The notes under the pieces are model-generated. The model searched no databases. It was not told the origin of the DNA and worked only from the letters and a program-made list of their open reading frames with translations. A stretch of 64,000 bases of DNA from the NCBI GenBank assembly GCA_029641185.1, contig JAPWGK010000027.1, positions 248,001 to 312,000 of the forward strand, given 5' to 3'. Shown in pieces: positions 10,679-21,345 of this stretch (position 1 is its first letter; each line of letters begins with the position of its first letter). A program made the position numbers and the translations under genes. The stretch is from Pseudofabraea citricarpa (lineage: Eukaryota; Ascomycota; Leotiomycetes; Helotiales; Dermateaceae).

Positions 10679-12267
10679 ATGGCCGAATCTCATGGAGTTG
10701 GAAATCATCCAATTGAGGCAGAAGTAAGCTTCTGACTTGTTGCATTGACAATGGATACAGTTTTGAATTTTAATCTGTGTGTAGACGGACGATTACAGTG
10801 ATCATGATTCAGCCTTTGATGGCGTGAGTGCTCATCATGCGCAAAGAAGTCTAGCGAACTAACGGAAAGGTCTGCAGGCAAGTCTCGCCAGTTCGACGAC
10901 GTCTATTGGGGAAAGTATCATGCAACACCGGAAGGAAAATGGAAGAACGTACCACGCGTACAAGGAAGGAAGTAAGCGATTGATGATTCAAGAAGATATG
11001 TCTCAGCCTTGACTGATTTGTGGTTTGAGAGTACAATCTACCCAACGACGAGGTGAGGTAACAGATTCAAATGGGTAGACGGATGACAGCTGACATATTA
11101 AGGGCGAAAATGATCGACTAGGTAACTATACATGCTGTTGAATGCCGAGAGAATCCTGAGTAATTCTTTAGATCTTCAACATCATTTATGCTTCCTTACT
11201 CAAGAAGGCAAATTATTCCAATCTCCAGCGGGGAAAGAAAATGCGCTTCATCGAGTTCTGGACGTGGTATGAGCACGAATAGTTAACGGATCAGGATGCG
11301 AATGCGAAGACTGACGAGTTATAAAGGGTACTGGAACAGGGATCTGGGCAATTGATTTCGGTCAGTATCTTTTGACCAAAATATTCGGTGAGGGGGTAAT
11401 ACTGACCTTCATACAGCCGATGAGCATCCAGAGTCTCAGGTATTAGGGATTGATCTCAGTCCCATCCAGGTGAGTTCTGTTGGATCCTCCGAGCCAAGAT
11501 AGCGAGCTGATTATCATTAGCCGTCATTGTATTTCAACCACACTTCTTCCCTTTCTATCTCCGCCTAACAAAAACCAGTCTTCCACCAAATTTGACCTTT
11601 CAAGTCGACGACTTAGAAGAGCCATGGAACTTCACGAACAAATTCGATTTCATCTACAGCCGTATGATGGTGGGCTCTTTCGCCGACTGGCCACGGTTCT
11701 TCGAGCAAGCATACGAGTGAGTAACCCACCCCAGATCAGGACACTTCAACCGACACCTGCTTATACGCATCAGAAACCTCAACCCAGGAGGATACATCGA
11801 GATTCTCGATGGGCTTTTCCCACTAGCCAACGACGACGACAGCTGGCCGGAAGATTCGGCTCTGAAGAAATGGGGCGAGCTATTCCTCGAAGCATGTTCG
11901 AAATTCGGACGGCCAGCCAACAGCCCGTTGCATTACGTAGATCAGCTGGAGAGTGCGGGGTTTACCGACATACAGAAAATCGAGTACAAGTGGCCGATCA
12001 ACGCGTGGCCGAAGGACAAAAAGCTCAAGGAGCAGGGCGCCTGGACGTACGAGAATATGTGTGGCGGCATCTCAGGATTGAGCCTGGCGCTTTTTACGAG
12101 GGCTCTTGGTTGGTCGGTGGATGAAACTGAGAGCTTCTTAGTGGATGTGCGGAAGGAGTTTAAGAATACGAGGATTCACTCGTACTTCCCCATGTGAGTG
12201 AGCCATACCTCTGACAGACGCAACTGACTTGTACAGATATGTCGTGTGGGCTAGGAAACCAAAATGA
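10679..12267 (+). CDS. LaeA-like SAM-dependent methyltransferase, copy 1 (12 exons)
   Basis: Exons: 10679-10723, 10785-10823, 10878-10971, 11030-11052, 11103-11121, 11172-11266, 11327-11360, 11417-11469, 11521-11528, 11579-11716, 11774-12193 and 12237-12267; 332 residues. The product starts MAESHGVGNHPIEAE, has an acidic N-terminus, then IMQHRKENGRTYHAYKEGKY, DLQHHL and the SAM-binding motif I VLDVGTGTGIWAIDF (Gly106-Gly110). DLSPIQPSFLPPN, VDDLEEPW and NLNPGGYIEI follow. This is the TAM-domain family that includes LaeA, a global regulator of secondary metabolism, but many paralogues are pathway enzymes or of unknown role. Exon 9 is only 8 nt. The second copy at 22.9 kb supports every junction except three introns unique to this copy. 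The exact target of methylation is unknown. Confidence 0.88.
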
Positions 12268-12892
12268 AGCTCCGAGAAGAGTCTTATGGAACTATGTTCT
12301 GGAATTATACAGTATTATACTGATGGTGAAGAATCTACCCCTCAACAACCAACTTGTCGGTACTATCTATTGTGTTCGAGGTAGGTCTCCCATAATAAAC
12401 AAAGAACACGTTTTCCTTCTCAATAGCCACTCGAACTTGACAACTACTTGCACGAAATAGCGGGGAGGAAGAATAACGATAGTATTACAAGAAGACAACT
12501 TGTCCTCCTGTAGCTGTCCCTCAGACAGAACTGGATCAGTCCAGAGTTATCGCAAACGCTACGCGAAAGACAGCAAGCCCAAAGGACGTGCAATTATAAA
12601 AGAAACCATGGAGTAACCAATACAGGAACTCGAAAGCAATAAAAATTAGGGTGTAGACAAGGAGGGAAATAGTATCCTTCTTATCAATTGTGAAGAAGAT
12701 GGGAAGTCAACACTCGCACGGATCGGAAAAAACGGAAACGCCGAGGCCATCCTTAATGCTCGTGCATAGCTACCCCTTTCTTTACACCCCTTTCTTTGCA
12801 CTTTCATAACCAGCATAAAATAATGCCAGAGCTATGAAGCATTCGTCTATCCTCGTTTCCCTCTCTTCGCATCTACAAAAGCAGCCAAAAAG

Positions 12893-12978
12893 AAAAAGCA
12901 AAACAAAAAGTTCAGCTCTGAATTCCAGATCCACCCCCTGCGAGGCAGAAATGTACTCTTCCAGACGCCTAGTCTTTA
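12893..12978 (+). repeat. Dispersed repeat module B, diverged copy 0
   Basis: AGCAAAACAAAAAGTTCAGC followed by a TCCAGATCC...GCAGAAATGTACTCTTCCAGACGCCTAGTCTTT-like arrangement parallels the better copies at 13393 and 13858. Similarity is by eye and partial. Confidence 0.5.
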
Positions 12979-13392
12979 TAGGTTTTGATATGACAGAATA
13001 GATATTTTTTGGCTCTGTCAAGCCAAGTTATAGGTGTTAGGTCCTATTGTAAACTAACAGTTTTTCATGGTTTTGTTGTGCCCGAGGACGCGGCGACGTT
13101 ATCATAGCATAGACCTATGTATTGTCTTAGCAACCTCTACGCTCAATGTCGGGGCCCCGACGAGCTGGCCTACTCTCTACCACTCGGCCACGACAACGTC
13201 CTCGGACGGGAAGCGGCTTTCTGTGGTTTTGGTTACGCTGCATTCGCTTGTTTGGGTTTATAGTGGGTGTTGTTTGTGAATCGATGGCCGCGTTCCTGAA
13301 GCCACATCTCATTTCGCTTGTCTCCCATATTGAAAATTGAAACAACTCATCTTATCCTCTCGCTACTATACGAAATGACCAAATACCAAATG

Positions 13393-13475
13393 TACAGCAA
13401 AAAGTTCAGCTCGCTACTTTTCCAAATCCTCTCGAGGAGAGAAAGCGTACTCTAGAAGCTAACCTAATCTTTGCG
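13393..13475 (+). repeat. Dispersed repeat module B, copy 1
   Basis: AGCAAAAAGTTCAGCTC, then a TTTTCCAA.TCCTCTCG.GGAGAGAAAGCGTACTCTAGAAGC.AACCTAATCTTT core (shared bases only, in pieces) that matches the copy at 13858 at most positions. Confidence 0.7.
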
Positions 13476-13600
13476 GCTACTGGTTTTGATCTCAGCGGGC
13501 GGGGCTATTTGTTATTTCAGAAGACACTCTCGGGTCACTCGGAGAGAGTCAACCGAACGATGGCTAGCGCCCCGCCTGCTGATGCGTGTCTATTTGGCCG

Positions 13601-13742
13601 GCCTATTTCTCTCCCAACTGCACCACCGACGCTCCTATTCGGATACAATCGGTTTAGCTCGTATAGTAGGACTTTCGGCAACAGAAATTCAGCTTATGTC
13701 GCTTTATAAAGAGACAGCACCAAAGATTCATTCACCCTATAT
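13601..13742 (+). repeat. Dispersed repeat module A, copy 1 (contains TATAAA)
   Basis: Starts around TCTCTCCCAACTGCACCA and continues through GGTTTAGCTCGTATAGTAGG and CGCTTTATAAAGAGACAGC to TTCACCCTATAT. The stretch at 13988-14132 is a clear second copy, about 388 bases downstream. Confidence 0.75.
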
Positions 13743-13857
13743 ATCTTATTTGGTTGCCAGCTCTCCGCCTAAAACAACTTGTTACTACTGTATGTATATT
13801 TTCTCCCGCTCTCTCGGTAAAACAAATCCAAACCAAAATCCATTTCAAAAAGAAAGA

Positions 13858-13944
13858 AAAGCAAAAAGGTTCAGCCCGCTCATTTTCCAAGTTCTCTCGG
13901 GGAGAGAAAGCGTACTCTAGAAGCGAACCTAATCTTTCAAGCGA
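13858..13944 (+). repeat. Dispersed repeat module B, copy 2
   Basis: AGCAAAAAGGTTCAGCCCGC followed by GGGGAGAGAAAGCGTACTCT and AGAAGCGAACCTAATCTTT; near-identical in its core to the copy at 13393. Confidence 0.75.
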
Positions 13945-13987
13945 CTAGGTATATACTCTAGCTAACTATCTGGCACGCCTACTTTTC

Positions 13988-14132
13988 CTATAATATCTCT
14001 CCCAACTGCACCATCAACGCTCCTTCTCGGACACGATCGGTTTAGCTCGTATGGTAGGATTTTCGGCGACGGAAAAGCGGCTTATTTCGCTTTATGAAAA
14101 AACAGTAGCAAAGTTCGTTCACCCATATACAT
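13988..14132 (+). repeat. Dispersed repeat module A, copy 2
   Basis: TCTCTCCCAACTGCACCATC, GGTTTAGCTCGTATGGTAGG and CGCTTTATGAAAAAACAGTA correspond base by base to copy 1 with scattered substitutions; its TATA-like element is altered to TATGAA. Confidence 0.75.
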
Positions 14133-14667
14133 TCATTCCCCTGCCGAACCTCCTGCCAGCCTCTTACACAAGAGATAAGTTAAATTTCAGCTTATGGATT
14201 TTTTTTCCAGTTTCCTTCGCCTCTGCCTCAGATAGACTAATCGTTGGCTGGGATTAGTTTGAGTTAGAATTGGTCTTCGTTGCGCTTTCGCGCAATAATA
14301 CTAGTAGCAAGTAGCATTATGAAGGTACAGACAGGGAAATAGAGATAGAGACTGGCCTTTGGTGTCTCTCTGCAGTGCTTCTCGCGCTGGAGGCAACGAA
14401 AGAAAGCACAGTAAAATACGATATCGGCTTCAGTTCGAAATTCTCTACACAGCTAGGCTATATATCAGGGCAACGAATCCATGCATGAAAGACAAAGTAG
14501 ATTACCATGTTAGCCGAAGACACGAAAACATGGCAGACATAACATTCACGTGAGAGTAGATTGAGGATTGAGAATTTCTTAGTTCGCTGACTGAAGACAT
14601 ATTCTTGCTTCGCAGGAAAGCTCATAACGTGCTCGAAATCATCTTGACTCTTGCCTCCAGCATCTAA

Positions 14668-15927
14668 CTACACGCACAGCCATAAGCCATACTTCGACGA
14701 CATTAAACGCTTATAAGGAAAAGGAGCGTCGGTGTTCTTCCCTTGTTTGCGATTTTCTTCCACCAGCTTATGCCAGCTTAAGACGAACGTAGGGCGGCAT
14801 ATCATATCGAGAACAGCAACCTTGGGCATTGGCTCTTCTAGGTCGTACTCTCCCATAGAGTGAGCGAAAAGAGGACGTATATCGTTGTAGCAATACCTGC
14901 ACAGCGCCTCCACATGCAATGGTGACAATGGCTTCTTGTCCTGACGCACAACGACGGTACTTCCCACACTGTTCTGCCACTGTTCAGAAGCCCAACCCCA
15001 ACCTATTGTTCCAGTGCGACGATCGAATTCAGCTTTGGGATCACAGCACAGGTGGAGGTATGTAGCGTCCTGGTTATTGAAGGGGCTTTCCCCTTGGAAA
15101 AGCTGCTTGTCCTGGTTCTTTGCCCACTTTGGGTCTGGAGGGCAACGTCGTGTGAAGATAGGAAGGCCAATGCGTTGCGCAATATCGGAGGTGTCATGCT
15201 TGGAGAAGATAGGATCGGTCGAGGATACGTCGATCGCCTCAAAGTGCGGTTTGTTTAGCATTTTCCGGTCGCCAAGACAGTTTATCTTGACGCCCTTGAC
15301 CATTGTGTTGGTGGACTTCTTGGTAGCTGGTGGAGGCTTGTAATCGTATGAGAGGAAGTAATCGGTGATGTGACGGAAGTCTTTCATGTCAAGGTCTTTG
15401 CAAGCCGGCGGATCAAGCTCCGATCCTTCCCTACCATAGGCAATGAACGGTCCTCTCCAATCATAGCACTGTCCGGGTTTGGTAGCTGTAATGGCAGCAA
15501 TGCTGTTGTTGGCTTTGGATCCATCGATAGAAAAGGTATCACGATGACAAATGCAAATTGTATCTGACAATTGTCTCTTCAACACTGGATTGTACTGAAT
15601 TGGCGAATCCCTTCGAAACGCATCAGGGCCGAGAAATGACTCAACTTGGGCATACTGATACGTGCCGTCGTCGTCGTCGTCGTCGCGCCACTCGCAGTGA
15701 ATCCAAATAACTTGAGGCTTTTTAGAATCTGTCGGAAAAAGGATTGCTCGGAAGTGGTCCTTGGTGGGTCGGCTCACGGTATTGAAGTTAGAAAAGGCTT
15801 CACAGAGTAGCTTGTGAGTGCGCCAATCTGCGCGTTGACATACTGCCGAGCAGTAGCGGGCGCTCTTGCATCGGTTGCAGAAAAGCGAATTGGATTTGTT
15901 GCACACGATGCACGCGTCGGAGCTCAT
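14668..15927 (-). CDS. MYND zinc-finger protein
   Basis: A single uninterrupted exon of 419 residues from ATG 15927 to the stop at 14668. The N-terminal MYND finger is complete: Cys6, Cys9, Cys17, Cys20, Cys26, Cys30, His38 and Cys42, with the typical YCS.VCQ..DW..HK..C pattern. MYND fingers bind proline-rich peptides and mediate protein contacts. The rest (residues about 45-419) matches fungal MYND proteins of unknown function in style and has no SET domain that I can see. A run of six Asp at about residues 82-87 is encoded by a GTC/GAC trinucleotide repeat at about 15663-15685. It sits alone between two repeat-rich spacers. Role unknown; the finger assignment is secure. Confidence 0.9.
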   Translation of the reverse strand: MSSDACIVCNKSNSLFCNRCKSARYCSAVCQRADWRTHKLLCEAFSNFNTVSRPTKDHFRAILFPTDSKKPQVIWIHCEWRDDDDDDGTYQYAQVESFLGPDAFRRDSPIQYNPVLKRQLSDTICICHRDTFSIDGSKANNSIAAITATKPGQCYDWRGPFIAYGREGSELDPPACKDLDMKDFRHITDYFLSYDYKPPPATKKSTNTMVKGVKINCLGDRKMLNKPHFEAIDVSSTDPIFSKHDTSDIAQRIGLPIFTRRCPPDPKWAKNQDKQLFQGESPFNNQDATYLHLCCDPKAEFDRRTGTIGWGWASEQWQNSVGSTVVVRQDKKPLSPLHVEALCRYCYNDIRPLFAHSMGEYDLEEPMPKVAVLDMICRPTFVLSWHKLVEENRKQGKNTDAPFPYKRLMSSKYGLWLCV

Positions 15928-16096
15928 GATGAGGGAGTTTGCAAGAGCCTGGTGAGTTGAAGGAAGGTGTTTGTGGTGCAGATCGCGAAGATCAAAGGGC
16001 TGCCTGTAGCTCCACGTGCAGAATTCACCGATTCATGCGCGTTGAGCAGGTAGGTGGTGTTGAGGTTGGTTGAGGAGGAAGCGTATGGGTTGAGAC

Positions 16097-16103
16097 TTAT
16101 ATA
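16097..16103 (-). promoter_or_regulatory. Probable TATA box of the MYND gene
   Basis: TATATAA on the minus strand, about 170 bases upstream of the MYND ATG at 15927. Confidence 0.4.
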
Positions 16104-16721
16104 CACGGTGGAGGTATTCACCTATTCCAGTCACATGGTATATCATGTGCCTGGATTACATGACATCTCCAGCCATTCACCCTGACTGACGGGAAATTGA
16201 GAACCCAGAAAAATGCGCGGTGAAAACTAAAGGTTGACTTGGAAATACTGTCTTGCTCGGCATCCTGTATCTGGCACAGTATGCTGCGCCTAAACAGCAC
16301 TTGACAATACCTGTTAGACGTAATATTTCAGAGAAAGAGAAAAAAAAGTGCAAGACATGATTACTATACTTCAATCAAACAACTAATCATAATTGCAGAC
16401 AAAGCATACTTTGCTTCCTCTTTCTAACGATAGAATACTTTCCAGCGCTAGAACCACTGAGATCTGTGTCCCTTACTGGGAGATAGAGAGTTGGAGTTGC
16501 TTGCTTTACTCTTGACAGACCACTAACTGCCGAGTACCTACCCTCTTACAACTACTTTATCAACGCGGTAGCGGATCGAGTAGCATGCCTGTATAAAAGA
16601 GACAGCGCTATAAACCGGGTACCACATCATAGCGCAAAAAGAATCCACAAGGCGAGCGGGACGAGACGAGACGAACTCGCTTCCATCAAGCGTTACCCCA
16701 CCCCCACAGCAAAAAAAAGAG

Positions 16722-16800
16722 GAGCAAAAAAGTTCAGCTCCACGAATTTTCCAGACCCCCGAAGGAGAACGTACTCAATATCGTGGCGCCTACATCTTTC
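16722..16800 (+). repeat. Dispersed repeat module B, copy 3
   Basis: AGGAGCAAAAAAGTTCAGCT, then TTTTCCAGA and GGAGAACGTACTC with a CGCCTACATCTTT end. About 130 bases upstream lies TATAAAAGAGACAGC (16592), similar to the TATA part of module A, so the A-then-B order is kept. Confidence 0.6.
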
Positions 16801-16961
16801 CAAGAGTGTATTCCATTGCTGGATACCATGAAGACGTTTCTCACATCTCCACATCTCTCGGGATAGGAAGACCGAAAATGAAGGACATTTTTTTTTCTTT
16901 TTTTTTCAGATCAGCAAGATCTACTTCCGAGCACCCACGGGGGGATCAGCTCAGGGGTGTA

Positions 16962-17031
16962 CTGAGGAACCTTCTCGTTCTTGATACTCAGTCTTTCATA
17001 TCTGAGGAACCTCATCGTTCTTGATACTCAG
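16962..17031 (+). repeat. Tandem duplication, 40-base period, two copies
   Basis: CTGAGGAACC....CGTTCTTGATACTCAGT occurs at 16962 and again at 17002 with only two differences over about 31 bases. Confidence 0.8.
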
Positions 17032-18305
17032 TTTGAAATTCAGTGTTAGAAACACTTTTATCTGGTCGTTCGACCACAGGGCCAACGGCACCTTTTTTCT
17101 TTGCCTACGCAGTAGGATTTTTGAACCGACAACGCCGGTGATGGCACTTTTTGATATTTGGCTTTATGTAGGGCGGCTCCGGAGGGGCAGGCGCACCACC
17201 ACACCATACCACACCACACCACGACACAAATAAAATGCATCAAGTTCGCACCAAGCATTTCCCGAGCAACAGACAGCAAAGGAAAAGGCCTCGCGGTTTA
17301 GAATTGCTGGTTTTTGCTACCGCGCTACGAGGAGGGTATCTAGAATAATTATTTCTTTTTTTGTCTTCTGAGCAGCAATAAGATGTATTAACTGGATACT
17401 TCTCTCCTCTTTCTTTCTCCCCAATTCCAATCTACTCCTCGAAAAGGTAGGTGTTTATTTTCCTCCTTTTTTTCCTCCTTTCTTTTCTTCTTTATCTCTC
17501 CTCAACCTCACGAGAAGCCAGACAATAAAAAAGAGAGAAAGAAAAAGAGAAAGATAATCTAGGGAGAAGACGAACAGAAAACAGAGTGAATCATATCAAA
17601 GAGGAGAGAAGAGGAAACAAAAGAAAAGACGCAAGAGTTAAAGAAATGTGCGAATCCTCCTCCTTAAGGTACGTACGGTACGAGGTATGCAAGGGCAAGA
17701 AAAAGTCAAACCCCTCCCCTTCCCCACTTGTATGTACGAACCACCCCACCGCCAGCGCCTGGGATATTTCGCATTCGCTAAGACCTTGGGAAGCAGGGGC
17801 AGGCTTGGGTTGGGTTGGTGTTGGTTGGTGCGTGTGGGTTAGCGAGTATTTAACCGAACATCGCCCTCGCCCCTTTGTTGTCCCTTTTGGTCTTTGTAAG
17901 ATCGAGATCTGTGTTGCACCAGAGTGAACCGACATGATTGTAAATGAGTGGTTTATTTTTTTTTACGATGGCTTTGGGATAAATATCAGCCGAGGTAAAT
18001 AGCACTGTGATGAGATGGCACAGGATGAAGCTGAAAACAGAATTTGCCTCGACAAGGAGATTTGAAATCTAAGAGAGTATACAATTATAAGCAGCCCTAT
18101 TTAATTACACCCTAAGCACTCCACAAGAGATATCACTGCTCTCACAGCTCTTCCTCTTCCGTCCCCTTAGCAGTGAATCTATCTATGTACCTTTTTTACG
18201 CATGCATCTAGTAGGTACAAAACCCAAGACCCTAGAAAATACAGCGGAACAAACGAAGAAGAAAGAAAACCGACATCTTCAAATCTTACAAAACACACCC
18301 CGCTC

Positions 18306-20825
18306 CTACGCAATGTCTTCCTCCTCGTCCGTATCCGGCTCCAAGGGCTGGCCGGGGTTGTCGCGCGCGTTCTGGCGCCGCAGAGCCCTGCGCGCATTCC
18401 TCCGGTTATCCCTCCAGCTGGCCTGCTGATCCCGCAGCCTCTGGATCAGCTCAAGATCAGGCGCCTCGTCGTCCTCCTCATCCTGCACGGCGAACTTCTC
18501 AATGCCCGTGCCGGCGCGCGCAACGTCGTCCCTCAGGGCGGCATCCCAGCGCCTGCGTTCTTCTCGGCGCCGACACATCTCGACGTCGGCCGAGCTCACC
18601 TGGCCGGCCTTCCACTCGTCCCAGTTCTCGCTCATGAGGAGGAGGCCGTTCTCGATGATCCAGTACTTGTCGAGCGTCGGCATGTCGAGGTCGAAGAGGA
18701 CGTCGTCGTCTTCTTCGTCTTCGGCCTCGGCTGCCGCTATGGCTTCGAGGGTTGCGTCGGTGGGAAGCACGGCGTCCCATTGCTCGTCGGCGAAGATGGC
18801 CCGCCGCCCGTCTTCGTCGGGCATTATGCGTCGCTCGATGTCCCAGTGGTCCGTCACTTCGGGTGTGATGCCGTGTGCCTCGTGGAGCGTCCATGGATAC
18901 ATGGAGTTCTCTCCCTTGCGGCACATGGCACATCTATACTCGCCTCGTCGGGGGTGGTCCCAGTCGCGCATCAGGCATACGAAGTGGAACCAGTGGCCGC
19001 AGTGCAGCTTCACTATCAGAGCGCCGGCTCTGAATGTCTCCTGGCAATACAGGCAAATGGTGTCGTCCTGCAAGTTGTCTGAAGCCGCAAGGTTGAAGCA
19101 GTGGTTGCCGAGGGGGAGTATGGGAAATATAGATTGGAAGAGGGCTGCGTTTTGGGTCATGCTCTCTTTGTGGATATCATCCCTTGGATTCTTAATCAGG
19201 AAATCCATGAGCTTCAGGAACGACTCTACGTATGAAGCTAGCGCTTCCTCCTTTCCACCAGGACAGGTGTCGAAGACGTACCAGAGGTTGGCCCTGTGCT
19301 CATGTTAGCAAATTACCAGTTCACAAGCTGTAGTCTTACTCACCAAGGTTTACGCTGCCGCACGTTTCGTATCAGCATGTAATCCCGCCGTTGTCGATGA
19401 GTCTGCATTATCTTCCTAAGCGTCGGGTAAATTGTATCGATGTAATTGCTGCGGTCAAGAGGGTTCTCGTAGATATGACGGGGGTGATAGTTCTCGTCTA
19501 AAAGATCGCTAATGTCTGATATCTCGTCGTTGTATATGACGCGTTTGGAAATTAACGTATCCTCGATGTGCTCCACGTCAAAGCGGTACTCGAAATCAGA
19601 AGTCAGGTTTTGCAGTCTGGACAATAGGATCGCGCCGGGCGAGTAGTTGGGCGGGGAGAGATACTTGATTGATTAGCCGGGGCACTCATCAGCAAAGAGT
19701 AACGGCGGGCATACCTTATCAACAATGGCAGCAAACCTCTGCGGTTCTAGGTTCCAATTGATAATAGTGTCTTCGTCAGTGACGCCTGGATTAAGAGCAA
19801 TAAATTCGAGGCTCGGGGTGAAGAGGGCCATGGCAATGCCATTCAGCGCACGTACGGCCTCGTCCATAGTAGGGGGGATGTCGGCAAATTCCTCTCTGAT
19901 ACCTTTGCCTTCACGCTGCACGCGATTGGCTTCGTGCTGCAGCAAATTCAAGGATATGTATAAGATGTCTTGCATCTGCATCCAGCCGAACGGGTTGCCC
20001 TTGAAAACCAACGCCTTGTAGTGCAGAGCACGGATCCAGCATCGCTACGAAGTCGTCAGTAAAGATAAATAAAAAAGTGATTCGACGCATACTTACATGT
20101 AGAGCCCACGCAAGACGAAGATCCTTGGTGTCCATGCCAAACGGGTGCCCGTCCTGCTGCGGCGCAGGGCCACTCGCGTCCGGGTTGCCCTTATTGCAGA
20201 ACCGAATGATGCGCTTGATATAGACGACGAAGTCGATTGCCACGCAGATCTTGTTCCACGCTGCATCGTTCGCCTCGCCCACCTGCGATGCGAGCGCCCG
20301 GAGGTGTGGTTTCTTGCCCGCCTCGATGACCAGTCTGGTCAAGTAGGGTGTGACATCGGGATGCGTGTAGTCGGCCCAGTTGAACTTGTCAGCCTCGAGG
20401 ACGTCGACGTCTCTGGTCCGGGCCCACTCCTCGCTTCTGGACTTGCGAAAGTTGTACAGCATGTTGGCGTTATTCTGTATCAGGGCCTCCGACATGAGCT
20501 TCATGTCCTCCAGGATGTGGCCCGCCTCGCCGAATATGTCGTAGACGGTATTCGCTGCGCGAGGGGAGTCTTGAAATTCCGGAGGCCACGGGCTCCCACC
20601 TCCATCCTGGTCGTAAAGAATCCGCTGGTCCATCTGGTGTTCGAGGTGCTCGCGCTGGTTGTAGGCATGTAATCGCCGGCGAGCGAGAAGCACTCTGCGC
20701 CTGTGCCCATTACCCCCATCCTGGTTCGTTGGGTAGCGATGGAATTCGGGGAGGTTTTCGGGGTCGTCGTCAAAGGGAGGAGGTATGCCCACCGCATTGT
20801 TGATGTTGTTGCGATCGTAGGCCAT
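18306..20825 (-). CDS. Large RING-H2 finger protein
   Basis: Four exons in coding order, 20825-20097, 20044-19715, 19663-19344 and 19293-18306, give 788 residues. The ATG at 20825 (MAYDRNNINNAVGIPPP) is preceded in frame only by TTG-type codons. Introns are 50-52 bp. The N-terminal 450 residues are helical-looking with no named domain. A RING-H2 finger is complete: Cys540, Cys543, Cys558, His560, His563, Cys566, Cys581 and Cys584 (C-x2-C-x14-C-x-H-x2-H-x2-C-x14-C-x2-C). After it come acidic patches and an Arg-rich C-terminal stretch (RDNRRNARRALRRQNARDN) ending in an acidic tail. RING-H2 proteins are usually E3 ubiquitin ligases. The substrate is unknown. The C-terminal exon is notably GC-rich compared with its surroundings. 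Confidence 0.87.
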
Positions 20826-21059
20826 GGCGAGCAAGTGTGGGAGCGAGTCGTTTTGGCGAGAGAGGGCTCAGCTAACAGTTTCGATTCCGAAGCCATCTGT
20901 CTTAAAAGATAGTCTGCTTTGTCTCTCGAAGCATCGTCTTTTTTCTCGGTAAATAAAGGACTTCGAAGCCGGATGCAGACAATAGACTATGAACAAAGAG
21001 CCACTGGGCACTCTTGGTACTCGCAAGAGCTGGTACTGATACCCTTTGGACATGGCATG
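20826..21059. other. Upstream region of the RING-H2 gene
   Basis: Probable promoter of the minus-strand RING-H2 gene; no distinct motif beyond pyrimidine-rich stretches. Confidence 0.35.
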
Positions 21060-21345
21060 CTGCCAAAGCAAGGCTTTGGTATTGAATTATGACATTGTCA
21101 ATGAATCCTGCCCTTTGTCATGGCATGCTATCACGTCAAGATTTTGATATTACATTGAACGTTGGCGTGTAATGGTATGCGACCAAGCCATGGCATTGAT
21201 ACTGAATAATGAGACTGACAATGGATTGTGATATTAATCCTAGTATGCTACCAAGTCGCAATCTACCCTTGGGTAAGATTGACCAAGTCGTGACTTTGGT
21301 ATTAGATTATGATATTAGCAATAGATCGTGATTTTATCACGGCAT
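21060..21345 (+). repeat. Degenerate satellite-like units upstream of the 133-bp array
   Basis: Short diverged units built on GGCATGCTA.CAAGTC..GACTTTG.TATT...TATGA recur roughly every 70-80 bases. They share the words found in the cleaner 133-bp units that follow, suggesting an older, decayed part of the same array. Confidence 0.6.

Larger units (their letters stand above)
12268..14667. other. Intergenic region rich in diverged repeats
   Basis: No convincing gene. It contains copies of a dispersed composite repeat (listed separately), a perfect 14-bp palindrome (GTCGGGGCCCCGAC) near 13146 and a tRNA A-box-like string on the minus strand near 13180-13190. Small frames here are short and mutually overlapping. 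Confidence 0.5.
16104..18305. other. Intergenic, low-complexity and repeat-rich
   Basis: No supported gene. Contents: a TATAAAAGAGACAGC block near 16592, repeat module B at 16722, a 40-base tandem duplication at 16962, CCACAC-type short repeats near 17200-17220, and long pyrimidine- and purine-rich tracts at about 17400-17640. Frames over 17586-17935 on both strands come from this biased composition. Confidence 0.5.

Noticed and set aside
17586..17935. Paired 113- and 114-codon frames on both strands
   Set aside because: They are products of purine/pyrimidine bias with no conserved features.
18499..19308. Long frames antisense or out of frame to the RING-H2 exon
   Set aside because: They exist because the exon is GC-rich; only the chosen frame carries the RING-H2 cysteines.
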